A DNA stretch of 64,000 nucleotides from Kordia jejudonensis (GTDB lineage Bacteria > Bacteroidota > Bacteroidia > Flavobacteriales > Flavobacteriaceae): assembly GCF_001005315.1 (NCBI RefSeq), contig NZ_LBMG01000008.1, forward strand, positions 1-64,000. Reading direction: 5' to 3'. The position numbers were made by a program, and so were the translations under genes. The notes beneath the pieces are model-generated. The model saw only the letters and a list, made by a program, of their open reading frames with translations. It did not search any database and had not been told where the DNA came from. Shown in pieces: positions 26,662 to 35,412 of the stretch; position 1 is the stretch's first letter; each line of letters opens with the position of its first letter.

Positions 26662-26670
26662 AGTCTAATT
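26662..26670. promoter_or_regulatory. Candidate TetR half-site
   Basis: AGTCTAATT, identical to 26020-26028 upstream of the TetR gene, lies 15 bases before the lipoprotein start at 26685. The upstream copy sits in ACTAGTCTA, whose ACTAGT centre is self-complementary, as TetR operators often are. Confidence 0.4.
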
Positions 26671-26684
26671 TTAATAAATATAAA

Positions 26685-27578
26685 ATGAAAAAACTATTAA
26701 AACTATCAAGCCTTATAATAATCATAAGTCTTTACCAATCTTGTAAATCAGTTGACTTGAGAACAGCAGCTCTAAAATCTAATTCGATAATTAATGCCGA
26801 ACAGAAGGGAAAAACACTCCTAAATCAAGCAAGAACAGCAATGGGCTATGATAAACTATCCAAAACGAAAGTTTATGAGGTTAGTGCAAAATTTGATTGG
26901 AATCGTGCTTGGTTATTGATGCCTATGAATGCTTTTCCAGGTAATAATGGAAAAAAACTACAATTGCGCATGGCAACCAATAGTTTTGATGGTCAAGTAG
27001 AATATTTAGAAGGTCGAAAAGAAAATACCATACAAGGAGTTCAATCTTGGCATGGATATAAGAAAAAATCAAATAGTAATTTGATTAAACAACACAATCA
27101 TAACAGATATATTTGGGGATTAGCTACCTATCATTATTTATTGGAAGCACCAATACATTTACCTGATGCTGAAATTATTAGATATGCTGGAACGAAAGAA
27201 ATTGATGAGATTCTCTATGAAACAGTTTATGTCACTTGGGGAAGTGTAGAACCAAACGAGAAGTTCGATCGATTTTTAGTCTACATCAATCCTAAAACGA
27301 AGTTTATTGATTTACTGGAGGTCACAATAAATGATTTTTTTATAAAAATGCCTAAAGGCTTACAGCATGCGACTGCAAGATATGAACGAAAAGAAACAAG
27401 TATAGGTACTTATATGCCAAGTACTATCAAAATTCAATTAAAGGGACCTAAGAAACCTGAAAGTAAAGTATATAGCATCGCTCTAGAAAATTATCAATTC
27501 GATTCCTTTAATAAGGAATTGCTTTATCCAATAGATAATTTAAAATTTTACGGATTCTCAAAACCAACCGAACAATGA
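26685..27578 (+). CDS. Lipoprotein of unknown function
   Basis: A 297-residue protein with a lipoprotein signal (hydrophobic ~6-17, then Y-Q-S-C20-K-S). No family is recognised. The mature part is rich in aromatic and Thr residues; WNRAWLLMPMNAFPG and RYIWGLATYHYLLEAP stand out, and a strand-rich C-terminal half hints at a LolA- or DUF-type beta sheet. Its stop overlaps the dehalogenase ATG by four bases, so the two are translationally coupled under the TetR-linked promoter. Confidence 0.7.
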   Translation: MKKLLKLSSLIIIISLYQSCKSVDLRTAALKSNSIINAEQKGKTLLNQARTAMGYDKLSKTKVYEVSAKFDWNRAWLLMPMNAFPGNNGKKLQLRMATNSFDGQVEYLEGRKENTIQGVQSWHGYKKKSNSNLIKQHNHNRYIWGLATYHYLLEAPIHLPDAEIIRYAGTKEIDEILYETVYVTWGSVEPNEKFDRFLVYINPKTKFIDLLEVTINDFFIKMPKGLQHATARYERKETSIGTYMPSTIKIQLKGPKKPESKVYSIALENYQFDSFNKELLYPIDNLKFYGFSKPTEQ

Positions 27579-28476
27579 AAATTAAAATAAAAAAAATATC
27601 AGCGTCATTTCCTTTTGCATCTAAATATCAAAATGTTTTAAATTCCCAAATTCATTATGTCGATGAAGGAGAAAAGAACTCAAAATACACCTTTCTCCTA
27701 CTCCACGGGAATCCTACATCTAGTTATATATGGAGAAATATCATTCCGTACCTTTCGTCACTCGGTCGCGTTATTGCCCCCGATTTGATAGGAATGGGGA
27801 AATCAGGAAAACCAGATATAGACTACGCCTTTGAAGATCATATAGAATACATAGATATTTTCATTGACACTTTAAAATTACAAAACATTATCTTTGTGAT
27901 TCAAGATTGGGGTTCAGGAATAGGTTTTCACTATGCTACCGCTTTCGCAAAAGCGTAGCTGGAATCGTTTTCCTAGAGGCTATTATTAGACCTATTACTT
28001 GGAATGACGCTAACATAGTAGAGCGTTTTATCTTCAAACGATTTCGTCATCCAAAAAAGGGATATAAAATGATTGTAAAGAATCATTTTTTTGTCAATCG
28101 ATTCTTGCCGATGATGACAGGTAGAAAATTGACCAAAGAAGAAATGGAAAATTACAGAGCACCATACTTAGAAGAAACGCATCGCAAACCACTTTTTGTT
28201 TGGCCATCTCAAATTGCGATTAGTGGTATTCCTAAGTTTAGCACAGATATTATACAAGCATACAATGACTATCTCCCTACTTCAGAAATTCCAAAATTAA
28301 TGTTTCACGTTAAGCCAGGAATGATAATTAAGCCTAAGGAAGCTAAACAAATTATAGCTACATGGAAAAACTTAACTGCAATCAATTTAGGAAAAGGTAA
28401 ACATTATATACAAGAAACACATCCTCACGAAATTGGAGAAGGAATAGCAAATTGGTATAAACAGAATTACAAATAA
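27575..28476 (+). pseudogene. Haloalkane dehalogenase with one frameshift
   Basis: Two overlapping frames together give a full ~300-residue haloalkane dehalogenase of the DhaA/LinB type. Frame 1 (27575-27958) carries HGNPTSSYIWRN (halide-binding Asn), APDLIGMGKSGKPD, and the nucleophile elbow VIQDWGSG. The second frame continues from about 27948 with SVAGIVFLEAIIRPITW (the catalytic acid Glu) and HYIQETHP (the catalytic His) before the stop at 28476. All catalytic residues are present; the break lies in CGCAAAAGCG (27946-27955). One more A there would restore A-F-A-K-S-V-A-G. It is either a recent mutation, a sequencing error in an A run, or, less likely, frameshifting. Confidence 0.85.
27941..27954. 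repeat. Imperfect palindrome at the frameshift
   Basis: GCTTTCGCAAAAGC differs by one base (G to A) from the palindrome GCTTTCGCGAAAGC seen at 7249 and 14228, and is again read A-F-A-K-A. It coincides exactly with the frame break in the dehalogenase. Confidence 0.55.
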
Positions 28477-28479
28477 GAT

Positions 28480-28896
28480 ATGAAAAGAGTTGAGTTTAAT
28501 GAGATAGGAAGTACAGAAGTATTGAATATTGTTGAAAGAGAAATACCTATTCCAAAAGAAAACGAAATTGTTATAAAAGTAAAAACTGCTGGACTGAATA
28601 GAGCTGAAGAACTTTTATTTCAAGGTCAATATCTTTTTCAACCTAAATCTCCATCTCTGCTTGACCTTGAAGCAGCAGGCATAATTGAGAAAGTAGGTTC
28701 TAAAATTAATAATTTTGAAAAAAGAGATGAAGTATGTTTGATACCAAATATTACTCCAACAGAGTATGGTTTTCTTGGAGAGTATGCAGTTGCTCCATTA
28801 CAAGCTGTTATCAAAAAAACTAAGTGGATATCGTTTAAAGAAAGTGCTGCGATTTGGATGACTTGTAGAACTGCATACGCAGATATTAAACTATAG
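28480..28896 (+). pseudogene. Truncated zinc-type MDR alcohol dehydrogenase
   Basis: A 138-residue frame holds only the N-terminal GroES-like domain of a medium-chain reductase: VKTAGLNRAEELLFQGQYLF, EAAGIIEKVGSKI and the SAAIWMTCRTAYADI helix that leads to the nucleotide domain. Then it stops; the Rossmann domain (~180 residues) is missing and no trace of it was seen before the terminator at 28953. It starts three bases after the dehalogenase. Probably a decayed gene, though the frame is clean up to the stop. Confidence 0.7.
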
Positions 28897-28952
28897 TGGT
28901 TTACAAAATGAGCTCAAACAAGCTATTCTTGGTATCATTTTAAAATGTTTGA

Positions 28953-28977
28953 AAGGCAGGAATTTAATTCCTGCCTT
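28953..28977. terminator. Bidirectional terminator hairpin
   Basis: AAGGCAGGAATT (28953-28964) pairs perfectly with AATTCCTGCCTT (28966-28977) around one base. It lies between the convergent truncated MDR and SDR genes and could end transcription from both sides, although the flanking T tracts are short. Confidence 0.75.
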
Positions 28978-28994
28978 AGTTCATTATTTATAGT

Positions 28995-29753
28995 TTAAAA
29001 CATTCCTCCATTTACTCTAATGGATTGAGCGGTTACCCAACCAGCTTCTGGACTGGTCAAAAACTTGACCATCGGCAAAACATCAGAGATTTCGCCCAAT
29101 CTGTTCTGGACTGACATGTGTTTCAGATAATCTATTGAATGTTCATTTTCTACTGGGTAAAAAAAGGAAGTATTCAATGGTCCTGGTGCAATTGAGTTTA
29201 CAGTTATTCCTCTTGAACCAATTTCCTTGGCTATCATTTTCACGAATTGTTCTGAAGCTGCTTTAGCTCCTGCATATACTGAATATAATCCAGTTGTTAC
29301 TGAGGTCAAGGTCGTAGAAATATTTACGATTCGTCCACCGTCATTTATTCTTTTAGCCGCCTCACTAAGTAAAAAGAAAGCAGTCTTAGTGTGAATATTG
29401 AACATCTGGTCGTACTCTTCTTCCAATACTTCGGCAGCTGGTTTTTTGAGCATAGTTCCTGCCGTGTTTACAAGAATGTCCGCTTTACCGAATGTGTTTT
29501 CTGCTTCATCAAATAGACGTTTGATTTCTGAAACCTTTCTTAGGTCTGCTTGAACCAATTTTGCCTTGCTACCTGATGCTTTAATCTTTTCAACGATTTG
29601 TAAAGTATCTTGCTTACTATTGTCACTAAAGTGATGTACAATTACATTTGCACCAATACTTCCTAAATATATAGCGGTTTCGGCACCTAAATTTTTTGAT
29701 GCTCCTGTTACGATTGCTACTTTTCCTTTTAATGTTTGATTTAAATTTTCCAT
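28995..29753 (-). CDS. Short-chain dehydrogenase/reductase
   Basis: A 252-residue classical SDR. Its marks are the cofactor motif TGASKNLG, D-I-L-V-N-T-A-G in place of the NNAG motif, the catalytic Ser in VNISTTLTSV, and Y-A-G-A-K as the YxxxK motif. SIAPGPLNTSFF and GWVTAQSIRVNGG close the fold. It resembles the FabG/3-oxoacyl-reductase-like SDRs; the Gly-x-x-x-Gly-x-Gly pattern is altered at the third Gly position (K-N-L-G). Substrate unknown. The AraC gene lies about 100 bases upstream on the same strand and probably regulates it. Confidence 0.92.
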   Translation of the reverse strand: MENLNQTLKGKVAIVTGASKNLGAETAIYLGSIGANVIVHHFSDNSKQDTLQIVEKIKASGSKAKLVQADLRKVSEIKRLFDEAENTFGKADILVNTAGTMLKKPAAEVLEEEYDQMFNIHTKTAFFLLSEAAKRINDGGRIVNISTTLTSVTTGLYSVYAGAKAASEQFVKMIAKEIGSRGITVNSIAPGPLNTSFFYPVENEHSIDYLKHMSVQNRLGEISDVLPMVKFLTSPEAGWVTAQSIRVNGGMF

Positions 29754-29855
29754 TTTACTAAGATTTTAAAGTGAATTATTATTTGTTTTTTAATTACACT
29801 ACAAATATCCAGTAAAAGGAAAAGGTAAGTTTGGTCGCTTTTTAAGGGCTTACGG

Positions 29856-30764
29856 TCAATTTCTAAGATCACGATATTTTGCAGGTGTAAGCCCTGTTTT
29901 ATTCTTAAAAAATCGAGAGAAATTTGAAGTATCGTCAAAGGTTAGACTATAAGCAATTTGAGAAATGGATTTGTCCGTGTTGTTCAATAAGGATTTTGCT
30001 TCCGAAATAACACGTTCGTCAATCCATTGCTTTACAGTTTTTCCAGTTTGGGACTTAATAACATTACTTAGATAGTTTGGATGAATTGCTAAAACAGAAG
30101 CATATTCTTGCACATTCAATAAATGTTCAGTATTACCTTTAACAATATTTAATATATTCTTATTCAGTGCAACTTTAAATGATTTAACTATTTCCGAGGG
30201 TCTATTTTCAAGTGAAATAGAGACTCGATGTGTTAGCAATAGTTCCTTTGTTTGAAAAAGAAATGTTACGAGTTGGTTCGCTACTATTCGTTTTTTGTAT
30301 GCTGATTTTCCGTTATATTCCTGTACTAAGACTTCACACAATCTATCAATTCTTTCATAAGCCTGAGTTTCTAAATACATTACAGGAATCGTTTCTTTTA
30401 ATAAAAAAGGAAAATCTTGTTGTATGCCTCCAGGATAATTGGCTTTTAAAAATTCCAACGAAAAAGTAAGCATATAACCTTTCCAATTTTCCTCAATGGT
30501 AAAAGATTTTAAATGTCCAGGAAGCGTAAAATAAAAAGAATGAGGCCTTAGCTCAAACCAATGTTCGTCTATAGTATAATGTCCTTTTCCAGATTCAATA
30601 AGCAAAAAAGCTACATAATTTGTTCTGAAAAAGGGTGACGACATTGAGTTTTTTCCGTGTAGCTTGTCCAAAGGATGAATGGTAAAATCGAAATCCTGTT
30701 CAATTTTCAAGTTTATGGAACTGAAAAATTCCGATATTGAGTTGTATATTTTTTCTTGTTGCAC
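29856..30764 (-). CDS. AraC-family regulator
   Basis: A 302-residue regulator. The N-terminal cupin-like half (~20-165) includes YVAFLLIESGKGHYTIDEHW. The AraC DNA-binding half (~200-302) includes LAIHPNYLSNVIKSQTGKTV, then ISQIAYSLTFDDTSNFSRFF and KNKTGLTPAKYRDL. It is of the same type as the AraC gene at 21042-21947. The SDR gene downstream is its likely target. The effector is unknown. Confidence 0.92.
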   Translation of the reverse strand: MQQEKIYNSISEFFSSINLKIEQDFDFTIHPLDKLHGKNSMSSPFFRTNYVAFLLIESGKGHYTIDEHWFELRPHSFYFTLPGHLKSFTIEENWKGYMLTFSLEFLKANYPGGIQQDFPFLLKETIPVMYLETQAYERIDRLCEVLVQEYNGKSAYKKRIVANQLVTFLFQTKELLLTHRVSISLENRPSEIVKSFKVALNKNILNIVKGNTEHLLNVQEYASVLAIHPNYLSNVIKSQTGKTVKQWIDERVISEAKSLLNNTDKSISQIAYSLTFDDTSNFSRFFKNKTGLTPAKYRDLRN

Positions 30765-31066
30765 AATATTTATTCTGAGTTGAGTCTATAGTTGATCTAT
30801 GCCTAGTTGTATAAAATTTTGCTAAAATTTTTACACAACATTCCAAATTTAATGAATTACTAGTAATTCCGAGATTAAATATTGTGGAATAGTTTGAACT
30901 GAGTAACCGTTGTACAAACCTTTGATTTTTTAAAAATAATATATTCTTAGTGTATTAAATGATTTATTATCTGAGAACTTTTGTTAATATTCTGAAATGA
31001 TTTCACTTACAACCTTTTTAAATATTAATATCAAAGCTAATGAAAACTGAAAAATCAAATAAAAGA

Positions 31067-31100
31067 AACACAGAAAAGAAAGTTATCTTTTCTGTGTTTT
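31067..31100. terminator. Terminator hairpin
   Basis: AACACAGAAAAGA (31067-31079) pairs with TCTTTTCTGTGTT (31086-31098) with a six-base loop and TT after it. The A-rich left flank also permits termination from the opposite side. Confidence 0.65.
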
Positions 31101-31138
31101 CACGTATTTGTTAATCTCAAGCATAATTGTAATATTTT

Positions 31139-31168
31139 TTTAAGATAAGGAATATTTCTTATCTTAAA
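31139..31168. repeat. Inverted repeat
   Basis: TTTAAGATAAG (31139-31149) pairs with CTTATCTTAAA (31158-31168) around GAATATTT. It may be a second terminator or a protein site; no T tract follows. Confidence 0.45.
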
Positions 31169-31652
31169 TTGAGAAACCTAAATGTCGATGAGTTTCATTT
31201 AGATACCTTCTAGTATTTTAAATCATGTAATATTGGTATGAAATACTTTCAGTAACTTCATTTCTCATTATATTACAATTTATGAGATTTGCAATAACTT
31301 GTGCTCAAACTGATTAATAAAAACCTTTATTAAATTCAATAGACTCTAGCTTTTATGTTTCAAACTACATTAGATTCTAAAATATTAGCTATACTAATAT
31401 TATCTCCAAAAATCATAACTTTTTGATAAAAATCTATTTCATCACCTACTCATATATTAGCTGAGAATTATTTAAGACAATACCGAATCGAGTAATATTA
31501 TCAATTAAAAAATTGTGTAATTTAGCCTCTCAACTTTAAAATGACAAAATATTGATTCTTAGGTCTACTGTAGTAATTTCTCAGATATCACTCATGTTAT
31601 TTATGCGGTCTTAATTTTTAGTTTTGTGTTCAAGAAGATAAATTTATAACAA

Positions 31653-34600
31653 TTACGGTTGCATACTATTTATCATTCCATTAATAACTGCATTTTGTAA
31701 AGTATTACAATCTACAATAGAAAAATCTACTTTGGCACCCAGCTTAGCTTCAAAACCGATTGTCAAATCTATAGTTTCAATTGCTTTTACTGTAAAATTC
31801 GCACCAGTTTCGATGATGTTTCCAGTGACTACTCTTTGCCCTGCTAATGTAGCGTTATCATTAATAGTGGAATAAGATGCTTGTGACTCTTCACAAAAAG
31901 AAGTAAAGTCTATACCTGCCATAATATTTTCCTCAATATAAAAGTCTCTTCTTACAATTACATTATTGAAGTCTCCAACTTTATGTAACCTGAAATCTTC
32001 CATATTCTGTGATTTACTGTCTGCTGCTATTGGTGTGTAATCGAAAAACAGATTTATAGAACCTCCTATTGGTATTTCTGGCACATCAAATTTAGCAACG
32101 TCAAGGTATAGTACTTCTTCACTAGTTGATGAAGTAATGATATAAGTTCCAGCAGAAATAGTCTGATTAGAAATGTTTTGTAATTTTATTTTACCCTCAC
32201 TTTGTAAGCCTAAAACTAAAGTATCTTGTTTTAATGAGAAACCATCATTGGAAAAATTAAGTGTTGCAGCTAAGCCTCCTGAGGAACCTTGTTGCTTAGC
32301 GACACCTGTTCTATTATTCTCTTTTCCAAAAAGTTTAATTGGATTCAATTTAGTGATTATACTGTATGGATTAAAAACAATATCTTTTCCTTTTTCGGTT
32401 TGAATACTAAAAACATATTCACTAGAAATACTATTATGAGCACTATAAGAAATACTATCCAAAGCCAATAAATTGGAAACTCCCAGTGTATTTTTATCTA
32501 CTAAAGCGCCTAAATTAGCAGGATCTTTTCCAAATACATTATCTTCTAACAGTTGTCTTTTACAAAAATCAGCTACAGCTAAAGGCAAGACCATTTGGTT
32601 GTATGCTTTAAAGGCTTTTGTAGTACCAGCTTTTATCTCTTCTGAGAGATGTTGTTTAACTTTGAAAAGTTGTTGTTGTAACCATACAATATAACCTTGA
32701 TCAATAAATTTATCACCATTAGTGTCTTGAGCCCAAGTGTCTAATATAAATTGCAACTCGGTCTCATTCAGTACAACTCCTAAATCTGCTTTGAAATCTT
32801 CATCAGTATCAACTCCTAAGGCTAATCGAGCCGAAGTAAGTACAATATCAATGTCGTATTTCATAGCATTAAGCGCCAAAGCATCCTCACCTTCATAATT
32901 TATGATTGGTACTTTTGGTGTTATAGATAATTCAAATTTAAACTTAGGGGTTATAAAAACAGTGCCATCTTTAATTCCACTTTCTTTTTCATAAAAAGCA
33001 GTTAGTTTATTCAAAATAGTTGCGTATAATTGCTCGTCTTTATTTTTTAATGACTCCATCCAAACTGTTGTGGTATTTAATGTTTCTATTTTACTGTTTA
33101 GATGATTAAGTAATTCTTGCTTGAAAGCTATAGCTGCTTTATAGGTTATGTGATACAATTCTGCTTGTTCCACACTTATTTGGCTATCGTTTAATAACAT
33201 TCCTTGTTTTTCATTAGGCAAAGTTAATGCTTGAATAAATAATTTTTGAATTAATTTTTTGTCGCCTAATCCAAAATTTTCAGTTAGTATGCTTAAAAAG
33301 TCAGAGTTTTTAATGAAGTTATTGGTAATGATAACATTAGGTACAGAAAAATTTTCATTTGAATTTGATTTACTAGAACAAGAACAACCAAAATCAGTAC
33401 AAATACAAGCTCCACCGTCACCAGATCCGCCACCTGGTCCATCATCAAAATTATTACCAGGACCATTATCAATAGGTAGTCCATCACCATCATCACCATT
33501 ATCTCCGTTGTTATCACCTCCATTATTAGCATTGTTACCAATAAAATGATTTCTATTAATTTCCTTAGATAATGCTTCAATTTCAATACCGTTGACCGTA
33601 GAGACATTAACAATATATTCTAAAGTTACTGGAGCAAACTTTATATTAGGATTGGATGATACGCCAAGTCCTAGTGGTAAATCTTCCCCATTGAACAGGC
33701 GAGCATTGAGTGAATCGACCTGTGCATCTAATTCATTATAGTCTATAGTTAACCATTGAGCATGGAGGCCTGCACTATAATCGTCCCATTGATCTATACG
33801 ATCATCTAATCGGCCAGTTGAAAAACCATTGTATGTCCATCTATCAGTGCCACCGCCAGCATCTTCTCTAGTGACTTCTACACCTGCATATTTAAAACTA
33901 TCAACACCACTATTGGTATAGTTTTCACCACCTTTAGAATTTCCAGCAGGACCTTTTGTTGTACTTTTTACTTTTGTTTGTGGATTAGTACTTGTTCCTT
34001 TAGCTGTTTGTATACCTACCTGTTCTATAAAATCATCTATTTTAGTAGATTTTAGTTTACCACTAAAATTATCAAAAAATGCACTAGGTACTACAAAGGC
34101 TCTTCCTTCACTGGTTATTTTTACTTTTTTGGAACCATAACCTTGTTCTTGCCTAACCTCATTCATAAGTAATTGAAGTTTTGTTGGAAAATTGGAATCT
34201 AAGCTGGCTTGTGATAAATTACCATCTATACTTTCTATGATATCAAGATTTTCATTTAAACCAGGTATCTTAGAAAGAACTATTGAAAGGTCAGGAATAT
34301 TAGAATTCACATCTTGTATGGTAGGAAAACGAATATCACCTTCCCAATCATACATTAGAAATCCCAATTTTGCAGTTTGTCCAGCTATAAAAAATGTTGG
34401 GTTGACAGGTTGGCCTGCTGCATCTAGATTTAGTTCTGCGCCAGGACGTGACAATCCACTAAAAACATTTGTAAATACATCAACTTCTACTTCAACCTTA
34501 AAATCAAATGCTCCACCCATTAATAAAGGTTTGGCTTTTATAATGTCTATGTCATTGGGTGGTACGATATTATTTACAATTCTATTTATTGAAGCAAAAG

Positions 34601-34931
34601 ATGCCCTAGTAGATGCGAGTAATTCGGGTGCGGAATTAATACCTTTCTCATATCTTTCCATAAATTCCATTATATCTGGAGCGGTCAAATCTCCTTCAAA
34701 AGCAATACCATTTCTACCATCATTAAATAAATAAACAATACTATTATCTTTTCTGTATCGTATACCATCTCCAAGAACTCCTTGTGACGTAACATTAGCA
34801 AATCCTTGGTCAATTCTATAACCTCTTTGATCAAAAAAATCGAAAATGGCACCACTCTGACCAAAACTTACAGCTGAAAAAAGCATGCATAAGAGCAACA
34901 CCTCTAATGAATATAAATACTTAACTCTCAT
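31653..34931 (-). CDS. Large secreted protein of the fibre cluster
   Basis: A 1092-residue protein with a signal peptide (hydrophobic ~8-23, cleavage after S-F-G-Q). No known domain is recognised for most of it. Around residues 470-510 a Gly/Asp/Asn-rich linker is followed by a Cys-rich knot (GGACICTDFGCSCSS) with five Cys in about twelve residues. The C-terminal ~180 residues look like two Ig-like or CARDB-type beta modules (GLQSEGKIKLQNISNQTISA), and the end (IDLTIGFEAKLGAKVDFSI) has a T9SS-gene-associated style but no sorting tail. It is last in the leftward group with two fibre proteins and two T9SS-tailed proteins. Function unknown. Confidence 0.7.
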   Translation of the reverse strand: MRVKYLYSLEVLLLCMLFSAVSFGQSGAIFDFFDQRGYRIDQGFANVTSQGVLGDGIRYRKDNSIVYLFNDGRNGIAFEGDLTAPDIMEFMERYEKGINSAPELLASTRASFASINRIVNNIVPPNDIDIIKAKPLLMGGAFDFKVEVEVDVFTNVFSGLSRPGAELNLDAAGQPVNPTFFIAGQTAKLGFLMYDWEGDIRFPTIQDVNSNIPDLSIVLSKIPGLNENLDIIESIDGNLSQASLDSNFPTKLQLLMNEVRQEQGYGSKKVKITSEGRAFVVPSAFFDNFSGKLKSTKIDDFIEQVGIQTAKGTSTNPQTKVKSTTKGPAGNSKGGENYTNSGVDSFKYAGVEVTREDAGGGTDRWTYNGFSTGRLDDRIDQWDDYSAGLHAQWLTIDYNELDAQVDSLNARLFNGEDLPLGLGVSSNPNIKFAPVTLEYIVNVSTVNGIEIEALSKEINRNHFIGNNANNGGDNNGDNGDDGDGLPIDNGPGNNFDDGPGGGSGDGGACICTDFGCSCSSKSNSNENFSVPNVIITNNFIKNSDFLSILTENFGLGDKKLIQKLFIQALTLPNEKQGMLLNDSQISVEQAELYHITYKAAIAFKQELLNHLNSKIETLNTTTVWMESLKNKDEQLYATILNKLTAFYEKESGIKDGTVFITPKFKFELSITPKVPIINYEGEDALALNAMKYDIDIVLTSARLALGVDTDEDFKADLGVVLNETELQFILDTWAQDTNGDKFIDQGYIVWLQQQLFKVKQHLSEEIKAGTTKAFKAYNQMVLPLAVADFCKRQLLEDNVFGKDPANLGALVDKNTLGVSNLLALDSISYSAHNSISSEYVFSIQTEKGKDIVFNPYSIITKLNPIKLFGKENNRTGVAKQQGSSGGLAATLNFSNDGFSLKQDTLVLGLQSEGKIKLQNISNQTISAGTYIITSSTSEEVLYLDVAKFDVPEIPIGGSINLFFDYTPIAADSKSQNMEDFRLHKVGDFNNVIVRRDFYIEENIMAGIDFTSFCEESQASYSTINDNATLAGQRVVTGNIIETGANFTVKAIETIDLTIGFEAKLGAKVDFSIVDCNTLQNAVINGMINSMQP

Positions 34932-34936
34932 TGTCT

Positions 34937-35371
34937 TTAATTTTTAATGATTTTTTTGTTCAGTTGTTTTCCACTTTTGAGTATTATTCCCAAAATATAC
35001 ATGCCCGAGGGCAAACTAGCCAAATCATAAACAATATTATTATTTTTGACTTGAAGTTTAGGTACGCTAACTTTTACACCTACCATGTTAAAGAAGCTTA
35101 CTTCTTTAATAATTTCAGTACTACCTATATTTATATTTAATACAGTATTTATTGGATTTGGATACAAATTCAATATGGACTCATCATCTAATTCTTTATT
35201 ACTTTCTTTTAAATAAATAATCTCTAAAGTTTGCAAGCCTATCTCAATTTTTTCTCCAGAGCGTAACTCATAGCGATTGCCGTTCTCTTGTGCTTGTAAA
35301 GTATCTACACTGCATAATAATACAAGTATGTAGCATAGTATACCAAAAGCTGGTTTTACTATTATTTTCAT
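34937..35371 (-). CDS. Short T9SS-sorted protein
   Basis: A 144-residue protein: a signal peptide (~10-27, L-Q-A-Q), a short unknown stretch (~28-65), and a type IX secretion sorting tail of ~80 residues. The tail shows N-L-Y-P-N-P-I-N-T-V-L-N-I, VSFFNMVGVKV and DLASLPSGMYILGI, and ends KQLNKKIIKN. The tail makes up more than half of the protein, so the mature surface product would be a very small peptide. It lies between the 475-residue fibre protein and the large secreted protein. Confidence 0.85.
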   Translation of the reverse strand: MKIIVKPAFGILCYILVLLCSVDTLQAQENGNRYELRSGEKIEIGLQTLEIIYLKESNKELDDESILNLYPNPINTVLNINIGSTEIIKEVSFFNMVGVKVSVPKLQVKNNNIVYDLASLPSGMYILGIILKSGKQLNKKIIKN

Positions 35372-35412
35372 ATATCTGTTTTTTGAAATGGAATACCCAT
35401 TATTAAAGATTC

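Larger units (their letters stand above)
30765..31652. other. 888-base gap with two hairpins
   Basis: No intact gene. A terminator-type hairpin lies at 31067-31098 and a longer inverted repeat at 31139-31168. From about 31250 to 31560 the minus strand has coding-like pieces broken by stops (for example LIDNITRFGIVLNNSQLIYE near 31520-31455), which may be a decayed gene of unknown kind. Confidence 0.4.

Noticed and set aside
27930-27960. Programmed -1 frameshifting in the dehalogenase
   Set aside because: The site has AAAA but no strong slippery heptamer or clear downstream structure, and the family does not use frameshifting; mutation or sequence error is simpler.
33259-33549. Proline-rich frame opposite the 1092-residue protein
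   Set aside because: It is the complement of the Gly/Asp-rich linker codons and has no start context of its own.
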